A stretch of 64,000 bases of DNA. Source: Zanthoxylum bungeanum (lineage: Eukaryota; Streptophyta; Magnoliopsida; Sapindales; Rutaceae). Both the position numbers and the translations under genes were made by a program. The notes under the pieces are model-generated. The model saw only the letters and a list, made by a program, of their open reading frames with translations, was not told where the DNA came from and ran no database searches. The stretch lies in contig SKCR01023750.1 of assembly GCA_019454045.1 (NCBI GenBank), positions 1 through 64,000 of the forward strand, in the 5' to 3' direction. Shown piece after piece: positions 1-11,129 of the stretch. Each line of letters begins with the position of its first letter. The stretch's first letter is position 1.

Positions 1-112
1 TGATCTAATCAAAATGATAAGAGTGCAATCTCCTTGATTACATAGTTAATTTGTACAACAACACCGTGATCTTGTATAAATAGTGACGCTATGGGTCATA
101 ATTGTCCAAACA
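1..112 (-). mobile_element. End of an A-family copia LTR, cut by window edge
   Basis: The stretch matches the last ~110 bases of the A-family LTRs (compare 13510-13620 and 21418-21528), including the run ending in GGGTCATAATTGTCCAAACA. The rest of the LTR lies left of the window. It interrupts the integrase gene of gypsy element G just after the codons corresponding to the usual QVEVSN motif. Orientation is minus, as the conserved TGTTGG start lies on the reverse strand. A one-base insertion in the terminal CCAACA is visible. Confidence 0.8.
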
Positions 113-588
113 GAAACTTCACCCTGCATTTTGACCTTGGATGGCAAAGCTGTAGCAACTGTATGAGTAATTCGTATTTGGATAGGAGTGCATCGACGTA
201 TCTATTGCAAATATGTATGCCACTATCACTGATAATTACCCGAGGTGTTCTGAAGTGTGTGAAAATATTATTTTTAAGGAATTTTATCACCACTTTTGAA
301 TCATTTGATGGCAATGTTATTGCTCCAACTCATTTGGAGACGTAGTCTACTACAAGTAGTATGTATAAGTTTCCGAATGATGGAATAAAGGGGTCTCATA
401 AAATTAATCCCCCGTACATCAAATATCTCCACCTCCAGAATATTTTGGATAGGTCCTTCATTTCTCCTCGAAATATTTCCCGTTCTCTGACACTTGTCAC
501 ATTGAAGAGCAAATAGATAAGCATCTTTTAAATAGAGTGGGCCAAAATAAACCTGACTGTAGGACTTTGGCTTAATTTTTATCTCCAC
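113..588 (-). pseudogene. Gypsy G integrase, zinc finger and catalytic core remnant
   Basis: Integrase inserts element cDNA into the host chromosome. The reverse strand shows the end of the HHCC finger (CDKCQRTGNISRRNE, about 490-520), the core start (FDVRGINFMRP, about 400-430) and TPRVIISDSGIHICN (about 200-245), followed by remnants of ATAYHPQTSGQ near 120-160. The first catalytic aspartate, normally in GIDFMGP, is read as asparagine. The frame changes at least twice. The gene is cut at 112 by an A-family LTR. Upstream on the same strand it continues into the RNase H remnant. Non-functional; family assignment is firm. Confidence 0.8.
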
Positions 589-599
589 TTAAGTGCCTA

Positions 600-1066
600 C
601 CATATGTGATGAATGACAATGTGTAGGACACTATTGACCTCCTCATAAGGAACACAACATCTTAGTAATTGATCAGTACAACATTTGGATAGATACGGCT
701 CATGCATATATAGTGCTTGACTCTTTGAAGAACTTCTTTGATTGCTGGTGTGTCCATTCCAATGGCCGATTTCCCTATTCTATGTAATTTACATAGTCAG
801 GATACCAAAAGACATCCTATTGTTTCATGGTGTACAATTGTTCATCTGGAAAAGTTTCTTTGATTATCAATTCATTGCCAGCTGTTCTCCATTCTCGAGC
901 CTTGATAAGTGATCTGCCACTTGGTTTTTTGTCCCTTTCCTGTCTTAGATCTCCACGTCAAATTCTTGCAGCAGAAACGGATCAATTTGGGTTTGGCATC
1001 TTTCTTCATTATCAAATATTTGATTACTGAGTGAACTATGTAAAACACCACTTTGAGACCCATGAG
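600..1066 (-). pseudogene. Gypsy G RNase H end and RNaseH-IN linker
   Basis: The reverse strand reads GLKVVFYIVHSVIKYLIMKK followed by DAKPKLIRF and, after a shift, remnants of a KGxKNQVADHLSRLEN motif. This is the C-terminal RNase H region of Ty3/gypsy pol, normally [26 protein letters not shown]. It continues without loss from the fragment at 3492-3966 once solo LTR E1 is removed. Bases 600-870 should hold the RNaseH-IN linker, but I see only stop-rich sequence there. Confidence 0.75.
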
Positions 1067-3486
1067 TGTAGGCATTGTATTTTTTCTTGTAAGTCCCGAT
1101 GATGAGTCTCCTACGGAGGCACTCCTCCTTAAGTTTTGGAAGTCGTGGGAAACAGACGTCGGAAGGAAAATGTCAGAAATTGATACCTTGTTGGACTTAA
1201 TTCGTTTGCTTAGCTTCGGGTATGCTCGTTAGATCTTGTTAAAATTTATCCTCGGCCCAAACCCCCGCAAGCCACATACAAGCCCACAACCACCAAGAAA
1301 CACACCAAGCCCAACAAAGGAAAAAAAAGGAGAAAAACCAGACAAAAATATCCAGCGACAAAAAGAAAAAAACAAAAATCAACTAAACAAATAAAAAACA
1401 CATGTTGAAATCAAGCCAAATCACCTTCCCGAATTAAGAGAATCAAATTAAATCACCTTCCCAATGAAAAATTCAAATCAAATCAAATCAAATTACCTTC
1501 CTAAATTAAAAAGATCATTTCCTTATGATACACAAATTAAAATTATCCCCATAATTGCAATATTCTTTTCCTACCCATACAAGAACAACCTCAACCCTCT
1601 CCTATAAAAAGGCACCTAAACTAAACCTTGGTGGGCCTTCTCTCCTCTTCCGTATCCACTCCCTCTTTCACGTCTCATTATCTCTCTAGCATCTCTTTTT
1701 TTTCTTCATTCTCTCTTAAAAACCTATTCTCTTTTTATCTCTCTAAAAAACTCTACTCTCTCCTCTATCTCTCTACCTCACGCAACCTCATATTCTCTCA
1801 AAAACAAACACCAAATAAACCCTAGTAATTCTCGGTTCCAAGCTCTCATCTCTCTTCACGGTAACCCTCCTTCAAAAATCCTAAGCCATTCACGGCCTAT
1901 ACCCCTAACGCATAACCTTCTCTCCGAAACAAAAATCAACAAACAATTGCCATCAAACACGCAGCCCTCACATAGCCATACATTCACGAAAATAAAATCC
2001 AACGTGTGCAGCAACTCTACAGACTTGCATAGACACCACCAACTGCAGGTTGCATATAATGAAGCCCTCACATTCACGAGCCAATACACATAATAAACCA
2101 TAAACTGCTCACCAACCGCCTTCACGCCCTCTCCCAACACGCACCCACTGGCCAAAACATAAACAAACAAATCACACAGCCTTTCGACCACACCAGCCCC
2201 TTATCACTCACTCTAAATCTACCCTCACCGATCGAATCGACAACACATAACCACTAACCGACAACAGCACTCAGTTCACCTATGTTCGACACATAGCAAC
2301 TATACACTTAAGACCAACCGACAACAACCAACACAGCCCCCCCACTAGTAGAATATAATACACATAAGTCAGCCCTCATCAAACTGCCGAACCAGACCCA
2401 GCCAAAACAGCCTCTTAACCCTTCACAGAAATTGCCCAATAAAATTTCCCTAAACTATCAAAAATACTGCCCAGTAATCACTAAAAAACTACACAAAAAA
2501 CTGCACAAAAATTCCCCGAAAATAGTCTCCAATACTAGTCCAAAAAATCAGCCCCTAACCAATCCAAAAAACATTTCGAAACAGTGAAGAACCCGGGGAA
2601 AAATAGTGGGGTAATGAAGGAAATAACAAACCAATGAATCATAAAAGTTGTGGAGCATCAACCCTTCTAACAAATGCGTAGCGTAATTCCAAGAGACGAC
2701 TTAAGAGGTTAGACCTGAGGGCACCCTTTTATCTATTCTCGTTCTTTTCCTTATTATTTATTCGCATGTGTATTGTGGATCTATGTATGTTGTGGCAATG
2801 GGATGAATGAAATATGTGTTATATCTTGCGGTATATCGGATGGAAACCCGAACGTAAATTCCGTAGCTGAATCTGAATGGATGGTAGTGCGGTCTGCACT
2901 CGAGATCGATGACACGTACCGCTTGGGAGACACACATATTTCGTTTCATCCAAGTTTGTGTTAATTAGTTATTTATTAGAGATAATATATTACTTTTATG
3001 CATGATTAGGATGTTTAGTATGTTATTTCCAAGCATGATTTAGTTACTTCTTTTGCATTAGGAACTTAATTATGTCTCTTCTATGTTCATGTTTAGTTCG
3101 TTATTTATATCGTCATGTTTATTGATATAATGCGTTCATGTGCTTGCATTCTTACCGTTATGCCGACTTACTTTTATGTATGCAAACTTAGATACATGTT
3201 TTACTTTCATGTATACGAATTAGATATAGTCTATTCTTATGTATGCGTAGACTTGGTTAAATTATTGCACAAATCTTTTCGTTACAAGTGGCATAAGTAA
3301 CAGACTATTCCGAACCCAACGGTTTGAGATCTTCCCTTGCGAGGGGTGAGTGCGGCCTTAAATCATTTTCCTAGTTCACAATGAGTGGCGGCTCCATTAT
3401 TCTCCAGTTTAGTTCCTCTTGGACTATTCCGTACTCCCGACTAGGCCGTCAGCCTAGAATAGCGTCGTCGATTTCTGTGTCCTATA
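1067..3486 (+). mobile_element. E1: E-family solo LTR in gypsy G
   Basis: The 2420-bp unit starts TGTAGGCATTG and ends GTGTCCTATA (family end CCTACA), flanked by a perfect 5-bp duplication ATGAG at 1062-1066 and 3487-3491. No internal region, PBS or PPT is present, so it is a solo LTR left by LTR-LTR recombination. A TATA-like box (1602) points to plus-strand transcription. The conserved downstream block (AGGTTAGACCTGAGGGCACC at ~2706; GGTATATCGGATGGAAAC at ~2830; GCGAGGGGTGAGTGCGGCC at ~3339) is shared with E2-E5. Open frames inside it have no recognisable protein content. Confidence 0.9.
1602..1612 (+). promoter_or_regulatory. TATA-like box of solo LTR E1
   Basis: CTATAAAAAGG lies about 535 bases into the LTR, followed by a pyrimidine-rich leader. 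The equivalent position in E2, E3, E4 and E5 also carries a TATA-like box in the element's sense orientation, which supports a real LTR promoter. Activity cannot be judged from sequence. Confidence 0.55.
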
Positions 3487-3491
3487 ATGAG

Positions 3492-3966
3492 ATAGGAGCG
3501 AAATTTATCAAAAGCAAACACAACCACGAGCAACTCCTTTTTAGTGGTTGTATAGTTCAGTTGGGCTTCATTCAGAGTTCTTCTAGAGTAGTAAATGGTA
3601 TGGAAAATTTTTACTTTGTGTCGTCCCAAAACTGCACCTATAACAAAATCACTAGCATCGCACATCACCTCAAATGGAAGACTCTAGTCTGGTGCTAGTA
3701 TGATGGGGGCAGAGACCAGATTCTATTTCAAGATCTCAAAAGCTTCATGGCATTCTTTGGTGAAGTTGAAAGGCACATCTTTCTCCAGCATATTGCATAG
3801 AGGTTTAGCAACCTTAGAGAAGTCTTTGATAAATCTCATGTAAAAGCCTTCATGTTTGAGAAAAACTCTGAATCCCTTTAACAGATGTTGGTGGAGGAAA
3901 TTTTTCAATTGTTTCGATCTTTATTTAATTTAAATTGAATCAATTTATGAGATCCGATGTCCAATG
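3492..3966 (-). pseudogene. Gypsy G reverse transcriptase C-terminus and RNase H start
   Basis: Reverse-strand reading gives KGFRVFLKHEGFYMRFIKDF near 3800-3890 (family KGIRSFLGHAGFYRRFIKDF), then KPLCNMLEKDVPFNF, then RNase H: MMCDASDFVIGAVLGRHK, YYSRRTLNEAQLNYTTTKKE, LLVVVFAFDKFRSYL. RNase H removes the RNA template during cDNA synthesis. The fragment is bounded by E1 on the left and the B complex on the right. Near 3900-3966 the frame is lost, but GHRIS can be read just before the insertion point and continues from 23158 onward. Confidence 0.85.
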
Positions 3967-5941
3967 TGTTTGGAAGCGGCCGCGAGTGCGCAACGGAAAA
4001 ATAAAAATTAAAATTATGATGCAGCTTTCCCTTGACCAAGACCCATTTGTTTTGATTATTCTAAAAGCCTAGGCATGTTACTATATATTCTAAGCATAAA
4101 ACTTATAAAACATGCAAAGAATATAAACCTAAATGTGCTAACTATCATAAGAACTCTAATTAAAAGAAAGGAAGAAAAATGACTTACTTGAACCGTAGAC
4201 TCCTCCAGTACTCCCTCCAATCTACAAGCTTTTCTCGAACTCAGCAAGCTCTTCCACGTTCCAAAGAGCCACCCAAGTGTGTGGCCTCCAAAGATACACA
4301 CACAAAGACAAAACTCAAAGGCAAGAGTACGCCTTGAGTGCATGGGTATTTTGCCTTGGTGCTAGCCTAGGCAATACCTCAAAACTTTTAACTCAAGGTT
4401 CCTCTAGTCAATTAGACTTAAGGATCCTCAAAATCAGTGGCTTACTCTTAAACTTTAGAGTTGCTCACTTATATAAACCCAAGATATGAAAGGTTTGGTG
4501 CAAAGATTTGTGAAGAATTCTTTGGGTTTAGATAGTGCTCCAAAGATAACAAAATTAATTAAGAATCTAATGTGGGAAAAAAGGCAAATTAATCTTAGCC
4601 ATTGGATCTTAATTAAGTGGTATAATGAGATTATAAAACTCTAATAAGAGTTTGGGACCGAATTGGAATTCAAAATAAATAACAAAATTAAAATATAAAA
4701 TTTTTTTACTATTCACGCAGTACTATTCATGTGAATAGTAGTTTTTTATAAAAAAAACTATTTATTCCAATTCCCAAAGTGCCCCTATCATCATTCACCA
4801 ATCCCTAAGCCACTATGGAACCTCATAAATGATTTGTTCAGTAATTAAACATATTGAACCATTTATGAACAATTCCTACAGAAATCATATATGCTGTAAA
4901 ATATGTATTTTTCACTGTTAACCATTGATTTCGACTTTATTGTGTGTGACCTTTTGGGTTCCCCTCAAGTTGGACATGAAATGAATTGTGATAATTTAAT
5001 CGAACATAATTATCCTCCAATCAGATGGTAGTTCGATTTCAATGACCAAGGTTGACATCTAGCAATATGACAAGGCCCCCAAATGAGAAGGAAAGATGTA
5101 TATACCAATTTTGTATGCGATTTACATATGATACAGTCCCTCGCCTCACTGTATTCCCACCTATTGACCTAGGGTACGGAAAGTGTCTACCCATATGGTC
5201 AAAGGTATGATGTTGATATTGTCATGAATCGTGCTAACCCAAGAATCTCATATGATTCTTCTACTGTGGTCACAGTCTCAAGCACTGATCACACATATCA
5301 ACCCGCGAACTGGAATACTACTCTTATAAGAAAATATTATCCGAGAGAGTGGTGATTCTCTATTGTATCTTTAAAAACTTCATGTGTTTCAACAAATGAC
5401 CCAATCAAACCCTTATGTCCGGATCTTTTGAACCAGTGAAAGAGATTGTCAAAGTTATTTGATCCACACATAAGATTATAAAGACCTCAAGTCTAAGGAC
5501 TAGTCATATAATCGATACATGAAAGTTCTCACAGACACATGGGATAAACACTCCACATGAAAACTTTCGGTGGTAAGTTCGTTGGACACGAGTAGCTCAT
5601 GCATCCATGTGATACACCAAGCGGATGGATCTCCACTAGTGGCCTATGAGATTAGCTACCCCACTTTAGGGCAGATCATATCATCATGCTAGTCTCTCCG
5701 ATTTGTGAACGCCCAGATTATTCACAAAACTATGACTAGAAACATTTAAGAGTAATGATTCTTATAAGGCGTGGAAGCCATCGTCTTATTACTCCAAGGG
5801 CTTTATTACAGTATTGATGATTCATATAAGTTATGTAAGACACGTATAATAAAGATAGCCATTTTATTAATTAATGAAAATATTACAAATACATGTACAT
5901 ATAGCCCATCCACAAGTTGGATATAGGGCATATCTCTAACA
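3967..5941 (-). repeat. B element 3' LTR (1975 bp)
   Basis: Starts TGTTTGGAAGCGGCCGCGAG and ends CTCTAACA, directly followed by the PPT complement ATCTCCCACTTGC. The same sequence recurs at 11243-11532 + 21534-23152, at 46894-50969 (with a nested solo LTR) and at 59124-60413. Sense-strand TATA-like boxes lie near 4470 (TTATATAA on the reverse strand). Small open frames inside the LTR have no protein similarity I recognise. Confidence 0.9.
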
Positions 5942-5956
5942 ATCTCCCACTTGCAA
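5942..5956 (-). promoter_or_regulatory. Polypurine tract of element B
   Basis: On the reverse strand the sequence reads GCAAGTGGGAGAT directly before the LTR. This RNase H-resistant tract primes plus-strand cDNA synthesis in LTR elements. Its position fixes the minus orientation of B and the LTR boundary. Confidence 0.85.
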
Positions 5957-6089
5957 TATAGCCCACTCTCGGGTGTGCCTATCATGCTTTTGTTGAGTCA
6001 ACCCTTTAGTCATAGAATCAGTAAGATTATCTCTCTGTGGGTATTTTCTCTATAATTACTTCTTTTCTCTCAATAATCTCTCTGATGAG

Positions 6090-6770
6090 ATGAAATCACC
6101 TGAGTACATGCTTGGATTTCTGGTGGTACCTTGGTTCCTTTGATTGAGCAATGGCGTTGTCACAAAATATCATGATGCCATTCCTTATCCCAGGAAGTAC
6201 TTCTAGTTCCGTGATGAACTTCTTTATCCAGACTGCTTCTTTAGCTGCCTCAGATGCTGCAATATACTCGGCTTCAGTGGTGGAGTCTGTTGTAGTTGAC
6301 TACTTGGAGCTTTTCCAACTGACAACACTGTCATTCAAAGTAAACAAATATCCTATTTGTGATCTGCTGTCATCCCTATCTGTCTGAAAGCTCGTATCAC
6401 AGTAACCAAACACTTTCATCTCAGAACAATCTCCGTATGTCAAAAACACATCCTTAGTTCTTCTTAGATACTTGAGGATTGTTTTGATAGCTGCCCAGTG
6501 TTGCTCACCAGGATTTACCTGATACCTGCTCGTCATGCTAAGAGCATAAGAGACATCAGGTCTTGTACATAGCATTGCATACATGATCGATCCTATTGCT
6601 GAAGCATAAGGGATCCTACTCATACGCTTTCTGTCTGAAGGAGTATGTGGACATTGCTCCTTAGATAATTTGATTCCAAGACAATTAGGTAAATTACCTC
6701 TTTTGGAATCTTCCATTTTGAATCTTTTCAAAACTTTATCTATGTACGTAGATTTAGAAAGTCCTAACAA
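6090..6770 (-). pseudogene. B element RNase H domain (copia pol C-terminus)
   Basis: The reverse strand opens with MLGLSKSTYIDKVLKRFKME and runs through MSRIPYASAIGSIMYAMLCT, RPDVSYALSMTSRYQ, a GYCDTSFQTDRDDSRSQIGY RNase H motif and VVSWKSSK. It is stopped by TAG at about 6300, where the family protein continues with STTTDSTTEAEY; that tail is still readable to about 6150. It follows the RT remnant on the same strand and ends close to the PPT. The domain is complete in outline but broken, so not functional. Confidence 0.9.
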
Positions 6771-7483
6771 CCTCTTATATCTATCACGTTAGATCTTAAT
6801 GTCGAGGATGTAGGCTACTTCTGCCAAATCTTTCATGGAGAAATTCTGAGATAACCGTTGCTTGGTGGCTTGCAACATCGGAATATCATTCCCGATGATT
6901 AATATATCATCGACATATAATACAAGAAATACAACAGCACTCCCACTATTTTTCCTGTAAACACAAGGCTCGTCTACATTTTTGATGAAGTCAAATTCTT
7001 TGATTGTCTCATCAAATCGTATATTCCAACTTCTTGAGGCTTGCTTGAGTCCATAAATGGATCATTTAAGCTTGCATACTTTATTATGATCATCCTTAGA
7101 TGCAAACCCCTCAGGTTGTGTCGTATAGACTTCCTCTACGAGGTTCCCATTAAGGAAAGTTGTTTTGACATCCATCTGCCAAATCTCATAATCAAAGTGT
7201 GCAGCTAGTGCCAGTAAAATTTGAATAGACTTTATCATTGCAACAGGCGAGAAGGTTTCCTCATAGTCAATTCCTTGGATTTGTCTATAACCTTCACCAC
7301 CAACCTAGCCTTATAGGTTTGGATGTTACCTTTTGCATTAGTTTTACGCTTGTAAATCCATTTGCAGCCTATGGGTTTTATCCCTTCAGGTGCATCTACC
7401 AAGTCCAAGACTTGATTATGATACATAGAGTCTATTTCAGATTTCATGGCCTCAAGCCACTTGACTAAATCAATGTCGCGCAT
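6771..7483 (-). pseudogene. B element reverse transcriptase (copia RT), frameshifted
   Basis: RT copies element RNA into cDNA. The reverse strand reads KWLEAMKSEIDSMYHNQVLD, IGCKWIYKRKTNAKG, YKARLV, then loses frame by one base near 7290. In the next frame come ETFSPVAMIKS, WQMDVKTTFLNGNLVEEVY, a TGA stop (KLK*SIYGL, about 7055), QASRSWN, the catalytic box LYVDDILIIGND (about 6900-6930), and another stop near 6791. The frameshift and the TGA stop are also present in element D; the stop near 6791 (TAA) is private to B. The catalytic aspartates themselves are intact. Confidence 0.9.
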
Positions 7484-8646
7484 TGCTTCATCATAACTGG
7501 AGGGATCTCATTGTCAACGACCTGATCATGTTCCTTATTAATATGGAAACCATATCTTTCAGGCTCATGTCTTTCCCTACCAGACCTTCTGAGTTCATAA
7601 CATTGTGGTTGTTCCGTCGCTGCCCTTTTGAGGGGCTTGGGGTTTAGTTCTATGTTTGTTTGCTTTTCTCGTACCTCATCGATGTCAAGTGTACTCCCAT
7701 TATATTTCTTGAGAAGGAATTCATTCTCTAGAAATTTAGCATTTCGTGAGACAAATGTTCTTTGTTCATTTGGGACGTAGAACACGTATGCTCTTGAGTT
7801 CAAGGCATATCCTATAAATTTACATTTAACTGCCCTATCATCCAATTTGTTAATTTGTATGAGCTTGATATATACGTCACATCCCCAAACTCTTAGATAA
7901 CTAAGACTATGACGTTTCCCAGACGACAACTCATATGGTGTTTGACTAATAGTATTGGAAATAACTTGGTTTAGTAGTAGTGTTGTAGTTTCTAAAGTAT
8001 GACCGCAAAAAGAAAGAGGTAGATCCGTGTCTGGCATCATTGATCGGACCATATCTAATAATGCCCGATTTCTCCTTTCGGAGACCCCATTATGCTGTGG
8101 AGTTCCCGGAGGAACAATGTCATTTTCTCTCAAGTAATCTTGAAATTTGTTGCTTAAGTATTCACCACCTCGGTCAGACCTCAGTGACCTAATACTTTTA
8201 TTAAGCTGGTTTTCTACTTCAGCTTTGAAGTCTTTGAATTTCTCAAAGGCTTCAGATTTGTACCGCAAAAGGTACACATACCCATATCGCGAATGATCAT
8301 CGATAAAGGTAATAAAGTAGGATAACACAACTCTAGCGGTGACTGACATTGGTCCACATACATCAAAGTGTATGAGTTCTAATGTCTCCGATGCACGCTG
8401 CCCTTTACCTTTGAAGGGTAATTTGGTCATTTTACCAAGTAAACAATATTCATAATCTCCATAAGGTTCATATATGAAGGGTTTGAAATACCCTTCCTTA
8501 TATAGCTTAGTTAATCTTGTTTCATTGATATGACCTAAGCGACTGTGCCATAGAAGCGATTCATTGAGATTATTCGAGTTAACGTTGTATATATTAGAGG
8601 TTGAACATTCTTTGTTAGTTTGTAATATATAGATACCATTATTCAA
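7465..8646 (-). pseudogene. B element integrase (copia IN) with 4-residue deletion
   Basis: A 393-codon open stretch. It starts inside the GAG-pre-integrase region (WHSRLGHI about residue 33; LGKMTKLPFKGKG about 70-82) and runs through the integrase core: FDVCGP (D95), FIDDHSRYGYVYLL (about 114-127), LRSDRGGEY (D158) and NGVSERRNRALL (E190). The second Asp and the Glu are separated by 31 residues instead of the usual 35. The intact spacing is seen in D, which has SQWT where B has a 12-base gap. The C-terminal part carries WGCDVYIK and RTFVSRNAKFLENEFLLKKY, typical of copia. Longest intact reading frame in the window, but probably inactive because of the spacing change. Confidence 0.9.
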
Positions 8647-9252
8647 AATAACATCTCCATATTTTATTTCATTGAAATAAATAGAACATTCATTTCAACT
8701 TATTAGACATGAAAAGCCTTTATTACATAATGAAGAAATTGAAATGATGTTCTTTACTAGAGAATGTATATAAACATAATCTTCTAAGTCTAAAACTAAA
8801 CCACTCGGAAAAACTAATGAATAAGTCCCCATGCACAATGCAGCCAGTTTTGCTACATTACCCATGCGTAAGTCAACCTCCCCATAAAGGAGTCTCCTAC
8901 TGTTTCTCAGGCCCTACACATTGTTACACAAGTGAATCCCACACCGGTGTCAAGCACCCAAGTAGAAGGTTCAGAGTTTTGAGAATATAGTTCAATCATA
9001 TACAACATACCTGAAGCATTGGGTTTCTTGGCCTCTTGGGCTTCCCTAGCTTCTTTGGCTTTCAAGGATCTGTAGTCTTTCTTCCAAAGACCATTCTTTC
9101 CACAAAATAAACATTTCCTCTTTCCCTTTTTCTTCTCCACCTTGCCATTGGGCTTTAGGTGATCTGGAGCCTTGGCCTTGCCCTTATTTTTCTTTGGGCC
9201 TCGTGGCTTCAGGTCCGTATCCGTAAGCAAACGGAGGTTTTAAACTCCGGTT
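8647..9252 (-). pseudogene. B element nucleocapsid knuckle and aspartic protease
   Basis: Codes (9230 to 8907) for a basic tail, a zinc knuckle CLFCGKNGLWKKDY and the protease motif STWVLDTG. The CCHC knuckle has lost two ligands: His is read as Leu and the last Cys as Tyr. The protease catalytic DTG is present, but a one-base shift right after it destroys the family sequence CGTHLCNN. Bases 8647-8906 continue the protease/pre-integrase region in broken frames. Upstream gag is out of frame by one base near 9245. Confidence 0.85.
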
Positions 9253-9840
9253 TTAAGTCCTTCCTGCTTGCTTTATAAGATTGTGTAATTCTTCTAAAGT
9301 AGCTTTTTTATCAGACAGATGAAACTGCATAATAAAGTTAGAGAATTCTTTTGGTAATGACTGAAGAATTAGATCCTGACATATCTCATGATCCATGATG
9401 AACCCAAGGTTGGCCAATTTTTTAATGTGGCGAATCATCTTAAGCACATGTCCACTAACAGATCCTTCCTTATACCTTGTTTGGAATAAGGCACATGACA
9501 CTTGGAATCTCACGATATGAACGGAAGTTGCATACAACTCCTTCAAGTGAAAGATGATGGTTTGAGCATCCATATCTTCGTAAGCTTTCTGAAGTTCGTT
9601 CGACATTGAGCCAAGCATTATGCAAACTGCTTGCTCATCGTCATCGACGTGTTTCTTCCAAGCATAGAATGTATTTTGGTCAGCATCTTCTGCGGGTTCA
9701 GGGGGAAATGGTCTTTCAAGAACATAGAAAATCTTTTCTTGTCGTAAGAAAATTTTAAGATTTCTAAACCAGTAATTGCACTTGTCCCCTTTGAGCTTTT
9801 GCTCATCAAGGATGTAACGAAGTGATACTCTGTTTTCCAT
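9253..9840 (-). pseudogene. B element gag (copia capsid protein)
   Basis: A 195-codon frame starting MENRVSLRYILDEQKLKG and ending at LIKQAGRT. Gag forms the particle in which cDNA is made. Visible family features are YWFRNLKIFLRQEKIFYVLE, AVCIMLGSMSNELQKAYEDM, LKELYATSV and LPKEFSNFIMQF, the last typical of copia gag. The start is supported by the D copy, which aligns from the same position but reads ATC there. A one-base shift near 9245 separates it from the knuckle and protease, so the gag-pol frame is broken. Confidence 0.85.
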
Positions 9841-11129
9841 TTGAATGTTTGTGAAATATTTTAACCCACCTATTAAGAGATAATGTTAAAATTAGGAATT
9901 TGTTTTCAATAATGTTTCATAATAACTTTTAATATTATGAAGTTGCTCCTACTCAATTATTTTAAAATTTTTAGCAAATCGCATCAACCTCAATAAGATG
10001 GAATTCTTGTGGGCAAGGATCCTATTATCATTTTTCATAACTTCGACTAGGACCGGTCGTTATAAAATATGATAATTAGGTACGTTCCCAACCAATTTAT
10101 GATATAAATCACAATTCCTTGATCATTGGGTTGGGCAATCAAACATACCATAGCTTATGCTAGTCCTTATGGACACCTAATCTTTGCCACTAAGTTATAA
10201 GACCACGCCTAAGGGTCGCTGTGTCTTATAACTCAGAAAAGTCAAACTATTGTCAATAATATGATTTAGGGACAAATTGGTATTGGTTAGTATGGTAAAA
10301 CCTAGTCCTACCAATACGGTTTAAGCCCTTTGGGTCTATACTTTACAATGGGAGGCAAATTTTAGACTTAAATTATTATTGAGGATTTTAACAAGTTTAA
10401 GTGAATAACTGTCAAATGGATTCCTCTATTGAAAATTCCCCAGAGTGAGGGTGGAGCGAACTCTCTTAAATACCATAACCTCTTAGGTTATTATCGATTT
10501 GGTGACAGGAATAAACAATAGATCCTCCAAATTAGTCCAACACTTTAAATATGCTTTAAGGTAAGCCTTGAGTAAATGATTATCTAGATGTCTTCACAGC
10601 TTTTCCTTTTGGCTATAAAAAGGTAGTGAGTGAAGGTAAAACATCAAATCATTATCTAACACTAGTAATACCGTTTAACTCCTTGATCCCACCCCACTTG
10701 TATCTTTTATAATGTCTTTTATAATAAACAAGTGTTTTTATATTTATTAGCCTTAAAGGTAATAAATCTCTAAGTTCATCACGCAATAATTACTTAACTA
10801 AGTGATAAGCAATACACTCTCTATTTCTTAGAAAGTCTCTAGATTCTTGCCCCCTAAAATAATCATGCCAATTCTAATCAAACATAGAATCATCAAGCAT
10901 ATGAGTTTTAATATGTTGGAACTATTTTAGGTATTAAATATCTTTGATTAATATTTAATTATGATATTGCATTTTATTTTATTCAAATAAATTTACTATT
11001 CACGTTTTTCTGCAGATGTGTGAACTTTAGATGCATTTTCACAATTCAAATCTTCACCAAATCATGCAAAACTTGTGCCTAAAATTAAGTCAAAGTGTTA
11101 GCTTTCCAACGAGATTTTACACACCCAAT
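9841..11129 (-). other. B element untranslated leader
   Basis: Between the gag start and the duplicated gypsy fragment there is no protein-like frame. The region matches the D leader (about 50980-52330) along its length. It holds the block at 10402-10700 that also occurs in gypsy-type element E2. The expected PBS next to the LTR has been lost: homology to the D leader stops at ACACCCAATTTGG (about 11121-11133) and gypsy RT sequence follows. Confidence 0.8.
10402..10700 (-). repeat. Leader block shared by copia B/D and gypsy-type E2
   Basis: The plus strand carries GGTGGAGCGAACTCTCTTAA, GGTGACAGGAATAAA, TGATTATCTAGATGTCTTCA and CAGCTTTTCC in this order. The same blocks in the same order and relative orientation occur in D (51440-51769, reverse) and in E2 (34593-34860). 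Both B and E2 are minus-strand elements and in both the block lies upstream of gag. No coding frame is shared. Confidence 0.85.

Noticed and set aside
1628..2191. Possible small host gene after a TATA box
   Set aside because: It lies within a TSD-bounded E-family solo LTR, and the frames are low-complexity Ser/Leu or antisense sequence.
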